DNA of 64,000 bases, taken from positions 62,001-126,000 of the forward strand of contig NZ_JACAPG010000010.1 of the NCBI RefSeq assembly GCF_013385825.1, given 5' to 3'. This DNA is from Pseudomonas reactans (GTDB taxonomy: Bacteria; Pseudomonadota; Gammaproteobacteria; Pseudomonadales; Pseudomonadaceae). Each line of letters starts with the position of its first letter. Positions within the stretch are counted from its first letter, which is position 1. Shown here in pieces: positions 24,082-35,268 of the stretch. The notes under the pieces were generated by a model. It saw only the letters and a program-made list of their open reading frames with translations. It had not been told where the DNA came from and ran no database searches. A program made the translations under genes and the position numbers.

Positions 24082-25782
24082 CTAGGATTCGGCCGTCGGC
24101 CGCACGAAGTCCTCCTCGAAGTGTTCATGCTCACCCCGAGCGTCACCTTGACGCCGCAACACTTCCATCTGGCGCAGTTCTACCCGACGGATTTTCCCGG
24201 AAATGGTCTTGGGCAGTTCGGTGACGAATTCGATACGTCGCACACGTTTGTAGGGCGCCAAATGCTCACGGGCGAAGGCGAGGATGTGCCGGGCAAGCTC
24301 GGCACTGCCCGGTTCGCCGTGGGCCAGGATCAGAAACGCCTTGGGTACGGCCAGGCGCAACGGGTCGGGGCTCGGCACCACGGCCACTTCCATGACCGCC
24401 GGGTGTTCGATCAAGGCGCTTTCCAGTTCGAATGGGCTGATGCGGTAGTCGGAGGCCTTGAACACATCGTCGGCGCGACCGACGAAGGTGATGTAGCCGT
24501 CAGCGTCGATCTGCGCGGTGTCGCCGGTGCGGTAGTAGCCGTCACGCATGACCTCGGCGGTTTTCTCCGGGCTGTCTTCATAGCAGAGCATCAGGCCGAG
24601 CGGACGCACGTCGAGGGGCAGGGCGACTTCGCCTTCGTTGCCGGGAATGCCGTCCGGGTCGAGCAGCGCAACCTGATAACCCGGCAACGGGCGACCCATG
24701 GAACCGGGCTTGAGCAACTGGCCGGGCGTGTTGCCCACCAGCGCAGTGGTTTCCGATTGGCCGAAACCATCACGCAGCGGCAAGCCCCAGGCGTGCTGGA
24801 TCTGTTCGATGATTTCCGGGTTCAACGGCTCGCCGGCGCCCACCAGTTCGCGCAGGCTCAGGCGTGATTTGTAGCTGGCGAGATCTTCCTGGATCAGCAT
24901 GCGCCATACCGTGGGCGGCGCGCACAGGCTGGTCACGCCGTAGCGTTCCAAGGCACTGAGCAAGGCCGGCGCGCTGAACCGCGCGACGTTATGGATAAAA
25001 ATGCACGCGCCGGCATTCCACGGGGCGAACAGGCAACTCCAGGCATGCTTGGCCCAACCCGGTGACGAGATATTCAGGTGCAGGTCGCCCGGCTGCAGGC
25101 CGATCCAGTACATGGTCGACAGGTGGCCCACTGGATAGCTCTGATGGCTGTGTAGCACCATCTTCGGCTTGGACGTGGTGCCGGAGGTGAAATACAGCAG
25201 CATCGGGTCGGTGGCCAGGGTGCGGCCTTCGGCCTGGAACTGCTCGGGGTGTTCAAAGGCCGCGTTATGCGCGACCCAGCCGGCAGGCGCAGCTCCCACA
25301 CAGACGCGGCTGCAACCGTCCGCCAGCCCGACGAACTTGTGCACGTGCGCTTCACCCACCACCAGGTGACGTACCTGCCCGCGCTCGATGCGGTCGCGCA
25401 GGTCATCGGGGTTCAGCAGGGCCGTGGCCGGGATGACCACCGCCCCAAGCTTGAACGCGGCGAGCATGGTGTCCCACAACGCCACGTCGTTGCCGAGCAT
25501 CAACAACACACGATCACCCCGACGCACGCCGATGTCGCGCAGGTGGTTGGCCACCTGGTTGGAGCGCGAAGCCAGTTGCTGGAAGCTGTAGCGTTGCTCG
25601 CTGCCGTCTTCCTCGACGATCCACAGCGCATCCGCTGCATTGCCCTCGGCCATGGCGTCGAAATAATCCAGGGCCCAGTTGAATTCGCCCAGTTGCGGCC
25701 AGCGGAAATCCCGTACGGCGGTGGCGTAGTCGGTGCGGTGAGCGAGCAGAAAATCCCGAGCGGCCAGGAAGGGCTGGGTCAT
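24082..25782 (-). CDS. AMP-forming acyl-CoA synthetase (medium-chain/acetyl-type)
   Basis: 566 residues of the ANL superfamily. A3 motif YFTSGTTSKPKMVLHSH, A5 GFGQSETTALVG, A8 YYRTGDTAQIDADGYITFVG then RADDVFKASDYRISPFE, and A10 PKTISGKIRRVELR with the acyl-adenylating lysine. Layout and PGDLHLNISSPGWAKHAWS resemble MACS-type medium-chain or aromatic acyl-CoA synthetases. It activates a carboxylic acid to its CoA thioester. It is monocistronic here, next to the molybdenum hydroxylase operon on the same strand with a 150-base gap. A pathway link (oxidation of an aldehyde or heterocycle, then activation) is possible but inferred. Confidence 0.88.
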   Translation of the reverse strand: MTQPFLAARDFLLAHRTDYATAVRDFRWPQLGEFNWALDYFDAMAEGNAADALWIVEEDGSEQRYSFQQLASRSNQVANHLRDIGVRRGDRVLLMLGNDVALWDTMLAAFKLGAVVIPATALLNPDDLRDRIERGQVRHLVVGEAHVHKFVGLADGCSRVCVGAAPAGWVAHNAAFEHPEQFQAEGRTLATDPMLLYFTSGTTSKPKMVLHSHQSYPVGHLSTMYWIGLQPGDLHLNISSPGWAKHAWSCLFAPWNAGACIFIHNVARFSAPALLSALERYGVTSLCAPPTVWRMLIQEDLASYKSRLSLRELVGAGEPLNPEIIEQIQHAWGLPLRDGFGQSETTALVGNTPGQLLKPGSMGRPLPGYQVALLDPDGIPGNEGEVALPLDVRPLGLMLCYEDSPEKTAEVMRDGYYRTGDTAQIDADGYITFVGRADDVFKASDYRISPFELESALIEHPAVMEVAVVPSPDPLRLAVPKAFLILAHGEPGSAELARHILAFAREHLAPYKRVRRIEFVTELPKTISGKIRRVELRQMEVLRRQGDARGEHEHFEEDFVRPTAES

Positions 25783-26043
25783 GGTGGCTGTCCTTAATTA
25801 TTGTTGTGGGACTTGCCCCCGGCTGAACCGAGAGGCTGGACCGAGTATAGGCACGCAGAAATCAGAGCAGAACGCTCAAAAACACCGGTGCGTTGTGCAA
25901 AAAAGTCATGGGTGTTGCACCGTCATGCAGCGTGATTGACGATAAAGACGTAAAAGTCCAATATGGAATTATAAGTACAAAATACTGGCTTCATCTCTTT
26001 CTTCAGGCTTGCCAAACCAACAACAACTTGCGAGAACACCCCC

Positions 26044-26820
26044 ATGAAGAAGCGCTCCCTCATTACCGCTCTGGCCTTGGGCCTGCTTGCATCCAGCCAT
26101 TTGATGGCCGCCGAGAAAACCCTGCGCATCGGCATCGAGGCGGCTTACCCGCCATTTGCGTCCAAGACGCAAGAGGGCAAGATCGTCGGCTTCGACTACG
26201 ACATCGGCAACGCGTTGTGCGCGCAGATGAAGGTCAAGTGTGTGTGGGTAGAAGGTGAGTTCGACGGTCTGATTCCTTCCCTCAAGGTGAAGAAAATCGA
26301 CATGGCCCTGTCGTCCATGACCATCAACGAAGACCGCAAGAAGTCGGTGGATTTCACCCACAAGTACTACTTCACGTCATCGCGTTTGGTGATGAAGGAA
26401 GGCGCCGTGGTGGATGACCAATACGCCAGCCTCAAGGGCAAGACCGTCGGCGTGCAGCGCGCCACCACCACCGACCGGTATGCCACCGAGGTGTTCGAGT
26501 CCAAGGGCATCAACGTCAAGCGCTACAGCAATAACGAAGAGATCTACATGGACCTGGCGGCCGGCCGCCTGGATGCGATCTTTGCCGACACCATTCCCCT
26601 GAACGACTTCCTGCAGATGCCACGCGGCAAGGGCTACGCGTTTGTCGGCCCGGAACTCAAGGACCCGAAATACGTGGGCGAGGGTGCAGGGATTGCGGTG
26701 CGCAAGGGCAATACGGAGTTGGTGGGCGAGTTGAATGCGGCCATCGATGGCATTCGTGCCAGTGGTGAGTATCAGAAGATTTCGCAGCAGTATTTCAAAT
26801 CCGACATCTACGGTGACTGA
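26044..26820 (+). CDS. Basic amino-acid ABC transporter substrate-binding protein (PA3865-like)
   Basis: 258 residues. Signal peptide [22 protein letters not shown]. Typical SBP family 3 features: [53 protein letters not shown] and [18 protein letters not shown]. These match lysine/arginine/ornithine (HisJ/ArgT) binding proteins. In P. aeruginosa a homologous binding-protein gene adjoins dauBAR, and the same is seen here, so the ligand is probably arginine or a related basic amino acid. No permease or ATPase is encoded nearby, so it must use a transporter encoded elsewhere. Confidence 0.9.
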   Translation: MKKRSLITALALGLLASSHLMAAEKTLRIGIEAAYPPFASKTQEGKIVGFDYDIGNALCAQMKVKCVWVEGEFDGLIPSLKVKKIDMALSSMTINEDRKKSVDFTHKYYFTSSRLVMKEGAVVDDQYASLKGKTVGVQRATTTDRYATEVFESKGINVKRYSNNEEIYMDLAAGRLDAIFADTIPLNDFLQMPRGKGYAFVGPELKDPKYVGEGAGIAVRKGNTELVGELNAAIDGIRASGEYQKISQQYFKSDIYGD

Positions 26821-26851
26821 GAGGTCTACACGGACGAAATGTGGGAGGTAC

Positions 26852-26946
26852 TTGTGGCGAGCGGGCTTGCCCCGCGTTGGACTGCGTAGCAGGCCCATTT
26901 TGGGGTCGCTTCGCAACCCAACGCGGGGCAAGCCCGCTCGCCACAA
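26852..26946. repeat. REP palindrome between convergent binding-protein gene and dauR
   Basis: CTTGTGGCGAGCGGGCTTGC continuing through CCCGCGTTGG pairs with CCAACGCGGGGCAAGCCCGC and TCGCCACAAG near the far end, with a partly self-complementary centre. Same family as 2812 and 44659. Probably acts as a shared terminator for the SBP gene (+) and the dau operon (-). Confidence 0.92.
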
Positions 26947-26973
26947 GCGCATTTGCGAGTCAGCCCGCTCACG

Positions 26974-27599
26974 TTATCCCTTCAGTTCTTTCAAATGCTT
27001 GTAGACCGTCGCCCGCCCCATGCCCAGCACATTGGCCACATAGTTGGACGCGCTCTTGCCCTTGAACGCCCCTTCGGCGTGCAGCGCCAGCACCAGCTCG
27101 CGCTTGTGGTCACGGGTCAGCAGATTCAGGCTCAACTGGCGCTCGCGCATCCACGCATGCAGAAACGTGTTGATGCGCTCCTGCCAGTCATCGCGAAACA
27201 ACGAGTCCGGTTGCGGGATCAGCTTGCTTGGCGACAGAAACAGGTCCAGCGCCGCCTTGGCGTTTTCAAACAGTGAGATATTCAGGTTGATGCACAGCAC
27301 CGCCAGGCGACGACCTTTGTGGTCGTGCAGCACAGTGCTCAGGCTGCGGATTTTCTGGCCGTCCCAGTTGAGCTTTTCGTACGGGCCGATGTTTACTTCG
27401 CTGACGTCAGCGTCGAGCATGTCCTCCAGCGCCGAGTCATCACCGATGCTGCGCTTGGACAGGTTGTTGGCGATGTAATCGACTTTTTGCGAGCGCAGGT
27501 CGTGCAGCACTGCTTCGGCGTGGGGGAAGAACAGCGTGGCGATGGCGTCGGCCATCGCACGGAAGTTCTGCATGACCTTGTCTTGTTCAGCGGTGTTCA

Positions 27600-27600
<1 letters not shown>
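26974..27600 (-). CDS. dauR: Transcriptional regulator DauR (YheO/PAS_6 family)
   Basis: 208 residues from ATG 27600. The N-terminal YheO-like PAS domain (about 10-120) contains FPHAEAVLHDLRSQKVDYIA and LSTVLHDHKGRRLAVLCINL. The C-terminal helix-turn-helix is KSASNYVANVLGMGRATVYK. It overlaps the dauA stop. In P. aeruginosa DauR represses dauBAR and is relieved by arginine; that function is transferred by family and gene order. Confidence 0.9.
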
Positions 27601-29674
<2,074 letters not shown>

Positions 29675-29758
29675 CGGTGTCTCCGCAGATAAACTAATTT
29701 GTCCATTATGGACTTTTAGTTCCGCCGAGCAATATCCCGCGAGAAAAAAGCTGGTGCC

Positions 29759-30022
29759 TCACTTGCCCAGGTTCTGATTCATCAGATTGCCCAGCACCGG
29801 TTCCCGGCTGGCTGCTTGCCACTCATGGAAATTCTGGCAGCCCTGCACATTTGCCTCGGCAAGGTTGCTGCGCGGGTCGCAGATCATCGTCCAGCGCTGC
29901 TGCAATGACGGGTACTTGATGAAGTCAGCTCGCGTCGGCGGTTGGCAGCCGAGCAGGGCAATGGCGGACATCACTGCTGCGGTGGTTTGAAAGGCGGTGG
30001 AGGGGACGATGTTCCAGTTCAT
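29759..30022 (-). CDS. Small putative lipoprotein
   Basis: 87 residues from ATG 30022 with GGAAG 11 bases upstream. A GTG four codons earlier is in frame. N-terminus has a hydrophobic stretch AVMSAIALLGC ending in a lipobox-like LLGC. The mature part (PSLQQRWTMICDPRSN, CQNFHEWQAASREP) has two further cysteines. No known domain recognised. It lies between dauB and the LysR gene on the same strand, probably independently expressed. Confidence 0.55.
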   Translation of the reverse strand: MNWNIVPSTAFQTTAAVMSAIALLGCQPPTRADFIKYPSLQQRWTMICDPRSNLAEANVQGCQNFHEWQAASREPVLGNLMNQNLGK

Positions 30023-30149
30023 GATGATCAACACTTCCCGCAGGGGAGCCCTTGAGCTGCAACGGCCTGGAGTGTTGTGGCCGCAAGAGAATCCTACGGT
30101 TCAATTGGTTCCTGAAAAAGATCCACTTCTAGTTGATTTAATCAGGCCA

Positions 30150-31091
30150 TTAGTGGGTTTTGTATTGAAACCCGCCGGACAATTTCCCCTTCAAGTAACT
30201 GACCAGCTCACTCACCGCCTTCGGCACATGCGGCGAGTACGGTCGGATCAAATAGATCTCATCGGCAAACGCCCCCTTGAGCGTCCAGCCCTTGAGCACC
30301 TGCACCAACTTGCCGCTGGAAAGGGCGGCATGGGCGCTGAAGTCCGGCAGCAGGGCGATGCCCAAGTGGTTGAGCGCCGAATCGCGCAGGGCTTCACTGT
30401 TATTGGTGGCAAAGCTGCCGGCGATGGGCACGGTGAGGCGTTCGACGTGTTTAGTGCCGCGTTCGAAGGTCCAGGCAGGCTGGTCGGTGCCGCGTGGATA
30501 GAACAGACAGTTGTGGGCGGACAGCTCACCGGGTTCGCGCGGTTCGCCGTGGCGTTGCAGGTAATCCTGGGTGGCAACCAGCACCGAGCCGGTGTCGCAC
30601 AGCTTCCAGGCCACATGGGTTTCCGGCACCTGGAAACCGTGGCGCACGGCCAGGTCGTAGCCCTCGGCGGCCAGTGAACTCAGGGCATCCGACACGTCCA
30701 ATTGGATACGCACCTGCGGGTACTGCTGCAAAAATTCCGACAGATGCGGCACCAGTTGCTGACGGGCGAACGCGACAGGCGCTGTCAGCCGCACCAGCCC
30801 GCGAATTTCCCCGACCGAATCACGCACTGACGAGAAGCTGCGGGCGATCTGTTCATAAGCGCTGCGCACTTCACGGGTCAACGACAGCCCTGCATCGGTC
30901 AGCCGCACACTGCGCGTGGTGCGCGTCACCAGCCGCGTGCCGGTGGCCTTTTCCAAGTCGGAAATACGCTGGCTCACGGCGGACTTGCTCACGCCCAGGC
31001 GCACGGCAGCAGCGGTGTAGGTGCCTTGTTCCTCCAACACCGACAGCCAGTGGATATGGGTCCAAAGCCCTTCGATCTCAGCCTTTTCCAT
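30150..31091 (-). CDS. LysR-family transcriptional regulator
   Basis: 313 residues from ATG 31091. The frame is open upstream as far as 31202, overlapping the mmsA start, but the extension is non-LysR-like. N-terminal winged [23 protein letters not shown] with [19 protein letters not shown], then a substrate-binding domain with [20 protein letters not shown]. It belongs to the group with reduced conservation of the first helix (like LTTRs controlling small efflux or catabolic genes). It is divergent from mmsA over a 109-base gap with a clear palindrome at 31097-31120, so it probably controls mmsA and itself. Confidence 0.9.
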   Translation of the reverse strand: MEKAEIEGLWTHIHWLSVLEEQGTYTAAAVRLGVSKSAVSQRISDLEKATGTRLVTRTTRSVRLTDAGLSLTREVRSAYEQIARSFSSVRDSVGEIRGLVRLTAPVAFARQQLVPHLSEFLQQYPQVRIQLDVSDALSSLAAEGYDLAVRHGFQVPETHVAWKLCDTGSVLVATQDYLQRHGEPREPGELSAHNCLFYPRGTDQPAWTFERGTKHVERLTVPIAGSFATNNSEALRDSALNHLGIALLPDFSAHAALSSGKLVQVLKGWTLKGAFADEIYLIRPYSPHVPKAVSELVSYLKGKLSGGFQYKTH

Positions 31092-31096
31092 GTTGG

Positions 31097-31120
31097 TATT
31101 GTTCGCATTTATGGACAATA
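31097..31120. promoter_or_regulatory. Candidate LysR operator in the lysR-mmsA divergent region
   Basis: TATTGT (31097-31102) and ACAATA (31115-31120) are perfect 6-bp arms separated by 12 bases. This contains the T-N11-A core expected of LysR-type binding sites (ATTGT...ACAAT). It lies immediately upstream of the lysR start codon and about 80 bases from the mmsA start, suiting autorepression plus control of mmsA. Confidence 0.55.
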
Positions 31121-31200
31121 AGTTCTGGATTCTGCTCTGGTTTGGAACAAAGCGAAAGCCTATCGTGATCGCCAACGCTACCCACCTGGGATCTACTGCC

Positions 31201-32700
31201 ATGACAACGACAATCGAGCATTACATCAACGACCAACGCGTCTCCCGCGATGATCGTTATCAGGATGTCTTCAACCCGGCCACCGGCGAAAAGACCGGAC
31301 GCGTTGCCCTGGCCAGCCGCCAGACCGTGTCCGAAGCCGTCGCTGCTGCCCAGGCCGCGTTCGCCGGTTGGGCCGACACGCCGCCGATCCGCCGCGCCCG
31401 CGTGCTCTTCGAATACCTGCACCTGCTGCGCGAACGCAAGGACGACCTGGCGCGCATCATCGTCGCTGAACACGGCAAGGTCTTCACCGACGCCCAGGGC
31501 GAAGTCGACCGTGGCATCGACATTCTCGAATTTGCCTGTGGCATCCCCAACCTGCTCAAGGGCGAGCATTCCGACCAGGTTTCCCGTGGCATGGACAACT
31601 GGACGATGCGCCAGCCCCTGGGCGTTGTGGCCGGCGTCACGCCGTTCAACTTCCCGGTGATGGTGCCGATGTGGATGTACCCGATCGCCATCGCAGCGGG
31701 TAACACCTTCATTCTCAAGCCAAGCCCGACTGACCCAAGCGCCTCGCTGTTCATGGCCGAACTGCTGCGTGAAGCCGGCTTGCCAAAAGGTGTATTCAAC
31801 GTGGTTCAAGGCGATAAGGAGTCGGTGGACGCGCTGATCGAACACCCGGACGTCAAGGCCGTTAGCTTTGTCGGCTCCACGCCGATTGCCCAATACATCT
31901 ACGAAACCGGCGCCCGTAACGGCAAGCGCGTGCAAGGCCTGGGCGGTGCGAAAAACCACATGGTTGTAATGCCTGACGCCGACATCGAAAAAACCGTCGA
32001 CGCCCTGATGGGCGCCGCCTACGGCAGTGCCGGCGAGCGCTGCATGGCCATCTCCGTAGCGGTGCTGGTAGGCGATGTGGGCGACAAAGTCATCGCCGCC
32101 CTGACCGAACGCGCCAAGCAACTGCGCATCACCGACGGTCGTGATTTGAAAGCCGAGATGGGTCCGATCGTGTCCCGCGCGGCGCTGGAACGCATCAGCG
32201 GCTATATCGAACAAGGCGTGCAGGCTGGCGCACAATTGCTGTTGGATGGGCGTGACTACGTGCCCACTGAAGCGGGCCTGGAAAACGGCTTCTGGCTGGG
32301 CGCGACGCTGTTCGACCATGTGACCCAGGAAATGAGCATCTACCGCGAAGAAATCTTCGGCCCGGTGCTGGCCTGCGTGCGTGTGAATGACTTCGCCGAG
32401 GCCATCAAGCTGGTCAACGATCACGAGTTCGGCAACGGCGTGAGCTGCTTTACCCGCGACGGCAACATCGCCCGTGAATTTGCGCGGCGGATTGAAGTGG
32501 GCATGGTCGGCATCAACGTGCCGATCCCGGTGCCGATGGCCTGGCATGGGTTTGGTGGCTGGAAGAAGAGCTTGTTTGGCGATATGCATGCGTACGGTAC
32601 GGAAGGCGTGCGCTTCTACACCAAGCAGAAGTCGATCATGCAGCGGTGGTCGGAGAGTATTGAGCAGGGTGCCGAGTTTGCCATGCCCGTCTCCAAATAA
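31201..32700 (+). CDS. mmsA: CoA-acylating methylmalonate-semialdehyde dehydrogenase
   Basis: 499 residues from ATG 31201; the frame is open further upstream but runs through the divergent promoter. Aldehyde dehydrogenase family: [33 protein letters not shown], and catalytic Cys281 in [16 protein letters not shown]. The C-terminal [20 protein letters not shown] and [12 protein letters not shown] are MmsA/IolA hallmarks. It converts methylmalonate semialdehyde to propionyl-CoA and malonate semialdehyde to acetyl-CoA in valine, beta-alanine or inositol breakdown. No mmsB or iol genes adjoin, so the physiological substrate is open. Confidence 0.93.
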   Translation: MTTTIEHYINDQRVSRDDRYQDVFNPATGEKTGRVALASRQTVSEAVAAAQAAFAGWADTPPIRRARVLFEYLHLLRERKDDLARIIVAEHGKVFTDAQGEVDRGIDILEFACGIPNLLKGEHSDQVSRGMDNWTMRQPLGVVAGVTPFNFPVMVPMWMYPIAIAAGNTFILKPSPTDPSASLFMAELLREAGLPKGVFNVVQGDKESVDALIEHPDVKAVSFVGSTPIAQYIYETGARNGKRVQGLGGAKNHMVVMPDADIEKTVDALMGAAYGSAGERCMAISVAVLVGDVGDKVIAALTERAKQLRITDGRDLKAEMGPIVSRAALERISGYIEQGVQAGAQLLLDGRDYVPTEAGLENGFWLGATLFDHVTQEMSIYREEIFGPVLACVRVNDFAEAIKLVNDHEFGNGVSCFTRDGNIAREFARRIEVGMVGINVPIPVPMAWHGFGGWKKSLFGDMHAYGTEGVRFYTKQKSIMQRWSESIEQGAEFAMPVSK

Positions 32701-32722
32701 CTCAAGCCAGTACGCGGTCAAC

Positions 32723-32811
32723 TGTGGGAGCGGGCTTGCCCGCGATAGCGGAGTGTCAGTCAACCTTTTTGGTTCTGATACACCGCTATCGCAGGCAAGC
32801 CAGCTCCCACA
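32723..32811. repeat. REP palindrome downstream of mmsA
   Basis: TGTGGGAGCGGGCTTGCCCG with CGATAGCGG (from 32723) pairs with CCGCTATCG-C-AGGCAAGCCAGCTCCCACA ending at 32811, with a few mismatches. It follows the mmsA stop by 22 bases and probably serves as its terminator. The flank before it (32695-32722) is repeated at 34055, see that entry. Confidence 0.9.
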
Positions 32812-32923
32812 TTGGCGTCAGGAACGGGCACAAGTCTTGACTTCGCTTGCTCTACTTAGAGGAACTTGGCACGCTCACCCAGCGAGCGAACACAGTCAAG
32901 TCAATCAATAGGGAAATGCAACG

Positions 32924-33661
32924 TTGAGCTGGGTAAAATTCGGAGTATTGCTGGCCTTGCCGGGGGCACTGCTGTCAATCCTGAGCATATATATGGTTTT
33001 CAAGGACGACAACAAACTCGAGGCTGATCTTTCCTACCAGTACGACAGTGCGCCACGTCTATTCACTGAGCGCTTCGGTACTATTTCTGAGCACCTCAAG
33101 TACCCGCGTCTGTATGACGACATCAAGAATGCCGGCAACGGTGCGCTCAACCATGAACAGATCAATAAGATCGTTGACCTCAGCCAGGCACCCTATCTGG
33201 CTTTATTCGATGCGCCGTTCGAAAGCGGGCCCGACAATTACCCTGTCAGGCTTTTGATTACGCTCAGGAATACCGGCAGCAAGGTGATCAAGGAGGTCCA
33301 CGTCAAACTGCCAGCGAAAGGCGTCGTTCAGATCAGGGACGATTCACGCATAGATACCCTCAAACCGGATTTGATGAGCAGCGTGGAGATTCCGGCGATT
33401 GTGCAAAACGGCGTCTACAGGATCTGGGTTTATTTTCAAGGTGATCTGGAGACGCTCAGGGAGAAAGACGTACACATCGGCTACAGCGATGGCGTGGCAC
33501 AGGTTCGAGTATTTGAGGATGTCATTGGCCTCGACGCGTACATGGCCCGATACGGCGTTTTCTGGTTGGCTGTCCTGACGCTGGTTTACTTGGTGCTGGT
33601 CGCCCTCTACATGCTGATTTCGGCTTATAAAGAAGATGAAACCAGCCCTGCGTCACGATAA
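32924..33661 (+). CDS. Membrane-anchored protein of unknown function
   Basis: 245 residues from a TTG at 32924 (AGGGAA about ten bases upstream; the nearby ATG at 32916 is out of frame). One hydrophobic helix at the start (FGVLLALPGALLSILSIYMV) and one near the end (YGVFWLAVLTLVYLVLVALYM) enclose a mainly beta-type periplasmic or extracytoplasmic part, for example NYPVRLLITLRNTGSKVIKE and VEIPAIVQNGVYRIWVYFQG. Its layout resembles an Ig-like periplasmic domain held by two membrane anchors. No family recognised. Composition reads as less GC-rich than its neighbours. Confidence 0.65.
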   Translation: MSWVKFGVLLALPGALLSILSIYMVFKDDNKLEADLSYQYDSAPRLFTERFGTISEHLKYPRLYDDIKNAGNGALNHEQINKIVDLSQAPYLALFDAPFESGPDNYPVRLLITLRNTGSKVIKEVHVKLPAKGVVQIRDDSRIDTLKPDLMSSVEIPAIVQNGVYRIWVYFQGDLETLREKDVHIGYSDGVAQVRVFEDVIGLDAYMARYGVFWLAVLTLVYLVLVALYMLISAYKEDETSPASR

Positions 33662-33712
33662 ATGACTTCCCGGCATGGAATGGATCCCTGCCCCCGTCCA
33701 TTGGAGAACGCT

Positions 33713-34045
33713 TTGAAAACATTCATGGGTGCCGCCTTGTTGGCCACGTTGCTGGCGGGCTGTGCGCCGTCTCACTCGGCATGGACGGGCGTTAGGAACG
33801 CGTTTGTCGGCACGCGCTTCGATGCCCATCTCTATGACGATTGCAGCCGCGGCTGTGGCGATTCCTATTGGTCCCCGGTCAACAAGAAAAAGGTCTATGA
33901 CCAGGTTGTGAAGGAGGGCGACAGCCAGCGCTACTTCGTGACCTGGATCCGCGACTGTCGGTACTCTGTGCTCGTCTCGGGTGAGGGCGTTATCCAGTCG
34001 TGGCGCTATGAGAATGAAGACCGTAGCAGCTGTTACATTTTTTGA
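33713..34045 (+). CDS. Small lipoprotein of unknown function
   Basis: 110 residues from a TTG at 33713, six bases after GGAG (33703-33706). The in-frame ATG at 33662 lacks a ribosome site and delays the signal. The N-terminus LKTFMGAALLATLLAGC is a textbook lipoprotein signal with an LAGC lipobox. The mature part has six cysteines (for example DDCSRGCGDSYWSP and IRDCRYSVLV, ending SSCYIF), suggesting disulfides. It starts about 50 bases after the previous membrane gene, with which it may be co-transcribed. Confidence 0.68.
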   Translation: MKTFMGAALLATLLAGCAPSHSAWTGVRNAFVGTRFDAHLYDDCSRGCGDSYWSPVNKKKVYDQVVKEGDSQRYFVTWIRDCRYSVLVSGEGVIQSWRYENEDRSSCYIF

Positions 34046-34054
34046 TCGTTCCCC

Positions 34055-34100
34055 AAATAACCAAAGCCTGTACGCGATCAAACTGTGGGAGCTGGCTTTT
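34055..34100. repeat. Truncated REP half with its conserved flank
   Basis: AAATAACCAAAGCCTGTACG, followed by CGATCAAACTGTGGGAGCTG and GCTT, matches 32695-32740 (AAATAACTCAAGCCAGTACG, CGGTCAACTGTGGGAGCGGG, CTT) with six differences. It has no downstream complementary arm before xylH ends at 34132. It thus looks like one half of a REP unit plus upstream flank, 1.36 kb from the intact copy. Confidence 0.7.
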
Positions 34101-34131
34101 GTGGTGTCTGGGAAACCGGTGGCTTATCGAT

Positions 34132-35268
34132 TCACCGCCGCCCCGTCCGCGTACTCACATCCACCCACACCGCCAACACCAGAATGCTGCCCTTCACAAT
34201 CATCTGCCAGTAGCTGTCCACATCCAGCATCGACATCCCATTATCCAGGCTGGTAATCACCAACGCCCCGAGCAACGCGCCGTACACCGTGCCCGAGCCG
34301 CCGCGCATTGATGTGCCGCCAATAAAACACGCGGCGATGGCATCCAGCTCACCCATGCTCCCCGCCGACGGCGAGCCGGCCGCCAGGCGGGCCGTGTTGA
34401 CCAACCCGGCGAGCGCACACATCACGCCCATGATGCCGAAGATCCACAGCTTCACGGCCTGCACGTTGATGCCCGACAGACGCGTGGCCTCCATGTTGCT
34501 GCCCACCGCGTACACGCGACGGCCAAATACGGTCTGGCTGGTGACGTAGCTGAATACGCCCAACAACACCAACAGCAGCAAGACGGGCACGGGAATCCCA
34601 TCGTAGCTGTTGAGGGTCGTGACGAAGCCGGCCAGTACGGCGCCGATCACCGCCACGCGCACCAGGTCACGCGTCAGCGAGTGCGCCGTCAGACCATGCA
34701 ACGCCCGGTTACGCCGCTGTTTCCAGGTCAGAAACAACGTCAACGCAAACAACAAAACCCCGAGCCCAATACCCACCGAATGCGGCAAATACCCCTGGCC
34801 CACATACACCAGCGACGGTGAAACCGGCGCAATGGTAGTGCCGCCGGTAATCCCCAGCAGAATCCCGCGAAAGGCCAGCATCCCACCCAAGCCGACAATG
34901 AACGACGGGATCCGCAGGTACGCCGTCATGTAGCCGTTGGCCAGCCCGATCATCAAGCCGCACAGCGCCACCAGGCTCAAGTTGGCGAGCAATGGAATGT
35001 GATAAACCACATCCAGGATCGCCGCCAACCCGCCGAGCAAGCCCAGCAATGACCCCACCGACAAATCGATCTCGCCGCTGATAATCACCAGCACCATGCC
35101 GCACGCCAGAATCCCGGTGATCGACATCTGCCGCAGCAGGTTGGACAGGTTGCGCGGTGTAAGGAAGCCACCCTCGGTCTGCCAACTGAAAAACACCCAG
35201 ATAACCGCCACGGCGATGACCAGGGCGAGCATTTTGTAGCGGGTGAAAAGGTGTTTGACCTGATTCAT
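34132..35268 (-). CDS. xylH: Xylose ABC transporter permease XylH
   Basis: 378 residues with about ten membrane segments. CUT2 permease hallmarks: ACGMVLVIISGEIDLSVGSL, LRIPSFIVGLGGMLAFRGIL, VFGRRVYAVGSNMEATRLSG and CFIGGTSMRGGSGTVYGALL. It is last in the operon xylA-xylF-xylG-xylH and its start abuts the xylG stop. Together with XylG and XylF it imports D-xylose (and possibly other sugars) at the inner membrane. Confidence 0.94.
   Translation of the reverse strand: MNQVKHLFTRYKMLALVIAVAVIWVFFSWQTEGGFLTPRNLSNLLRQMSITGILACGMVLVIISGEIDLSVGSLLGLLGGLAAILDVVYHIPLLANLSLVALCGLMIGLANGYMTAYLRIPSFIVGLGGMLAFRGILLGITGGTTIAPVSPSLVYVGQGYLPHSVGIGLGVLLFALTLFLTWKQRRNRALHGLTAHSLTRDLVRVAVIGAVLAGFVTTLNSYDGIPVPVLLLLVLLGVFSYVTSQTVFGRRVYAVGSNMEATRLSGINVQAVKLWIFGIMGVMCALAGLVNTARLAAGSPSAGSMGELDAIAACFIGGTSMRGGSGTVYGALLGALVITSLDNGMSMLDVDSYWQMIVKGSILVLAVWVDVSTRTGRR

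Noticed and set aside
31078..32763. 561-codon open frame antisense to mmsA
   Set aside because: mmsA has clear catalytic motifs on the other strand. The antisense product has no recognisable domain and includes the divergent promoter.
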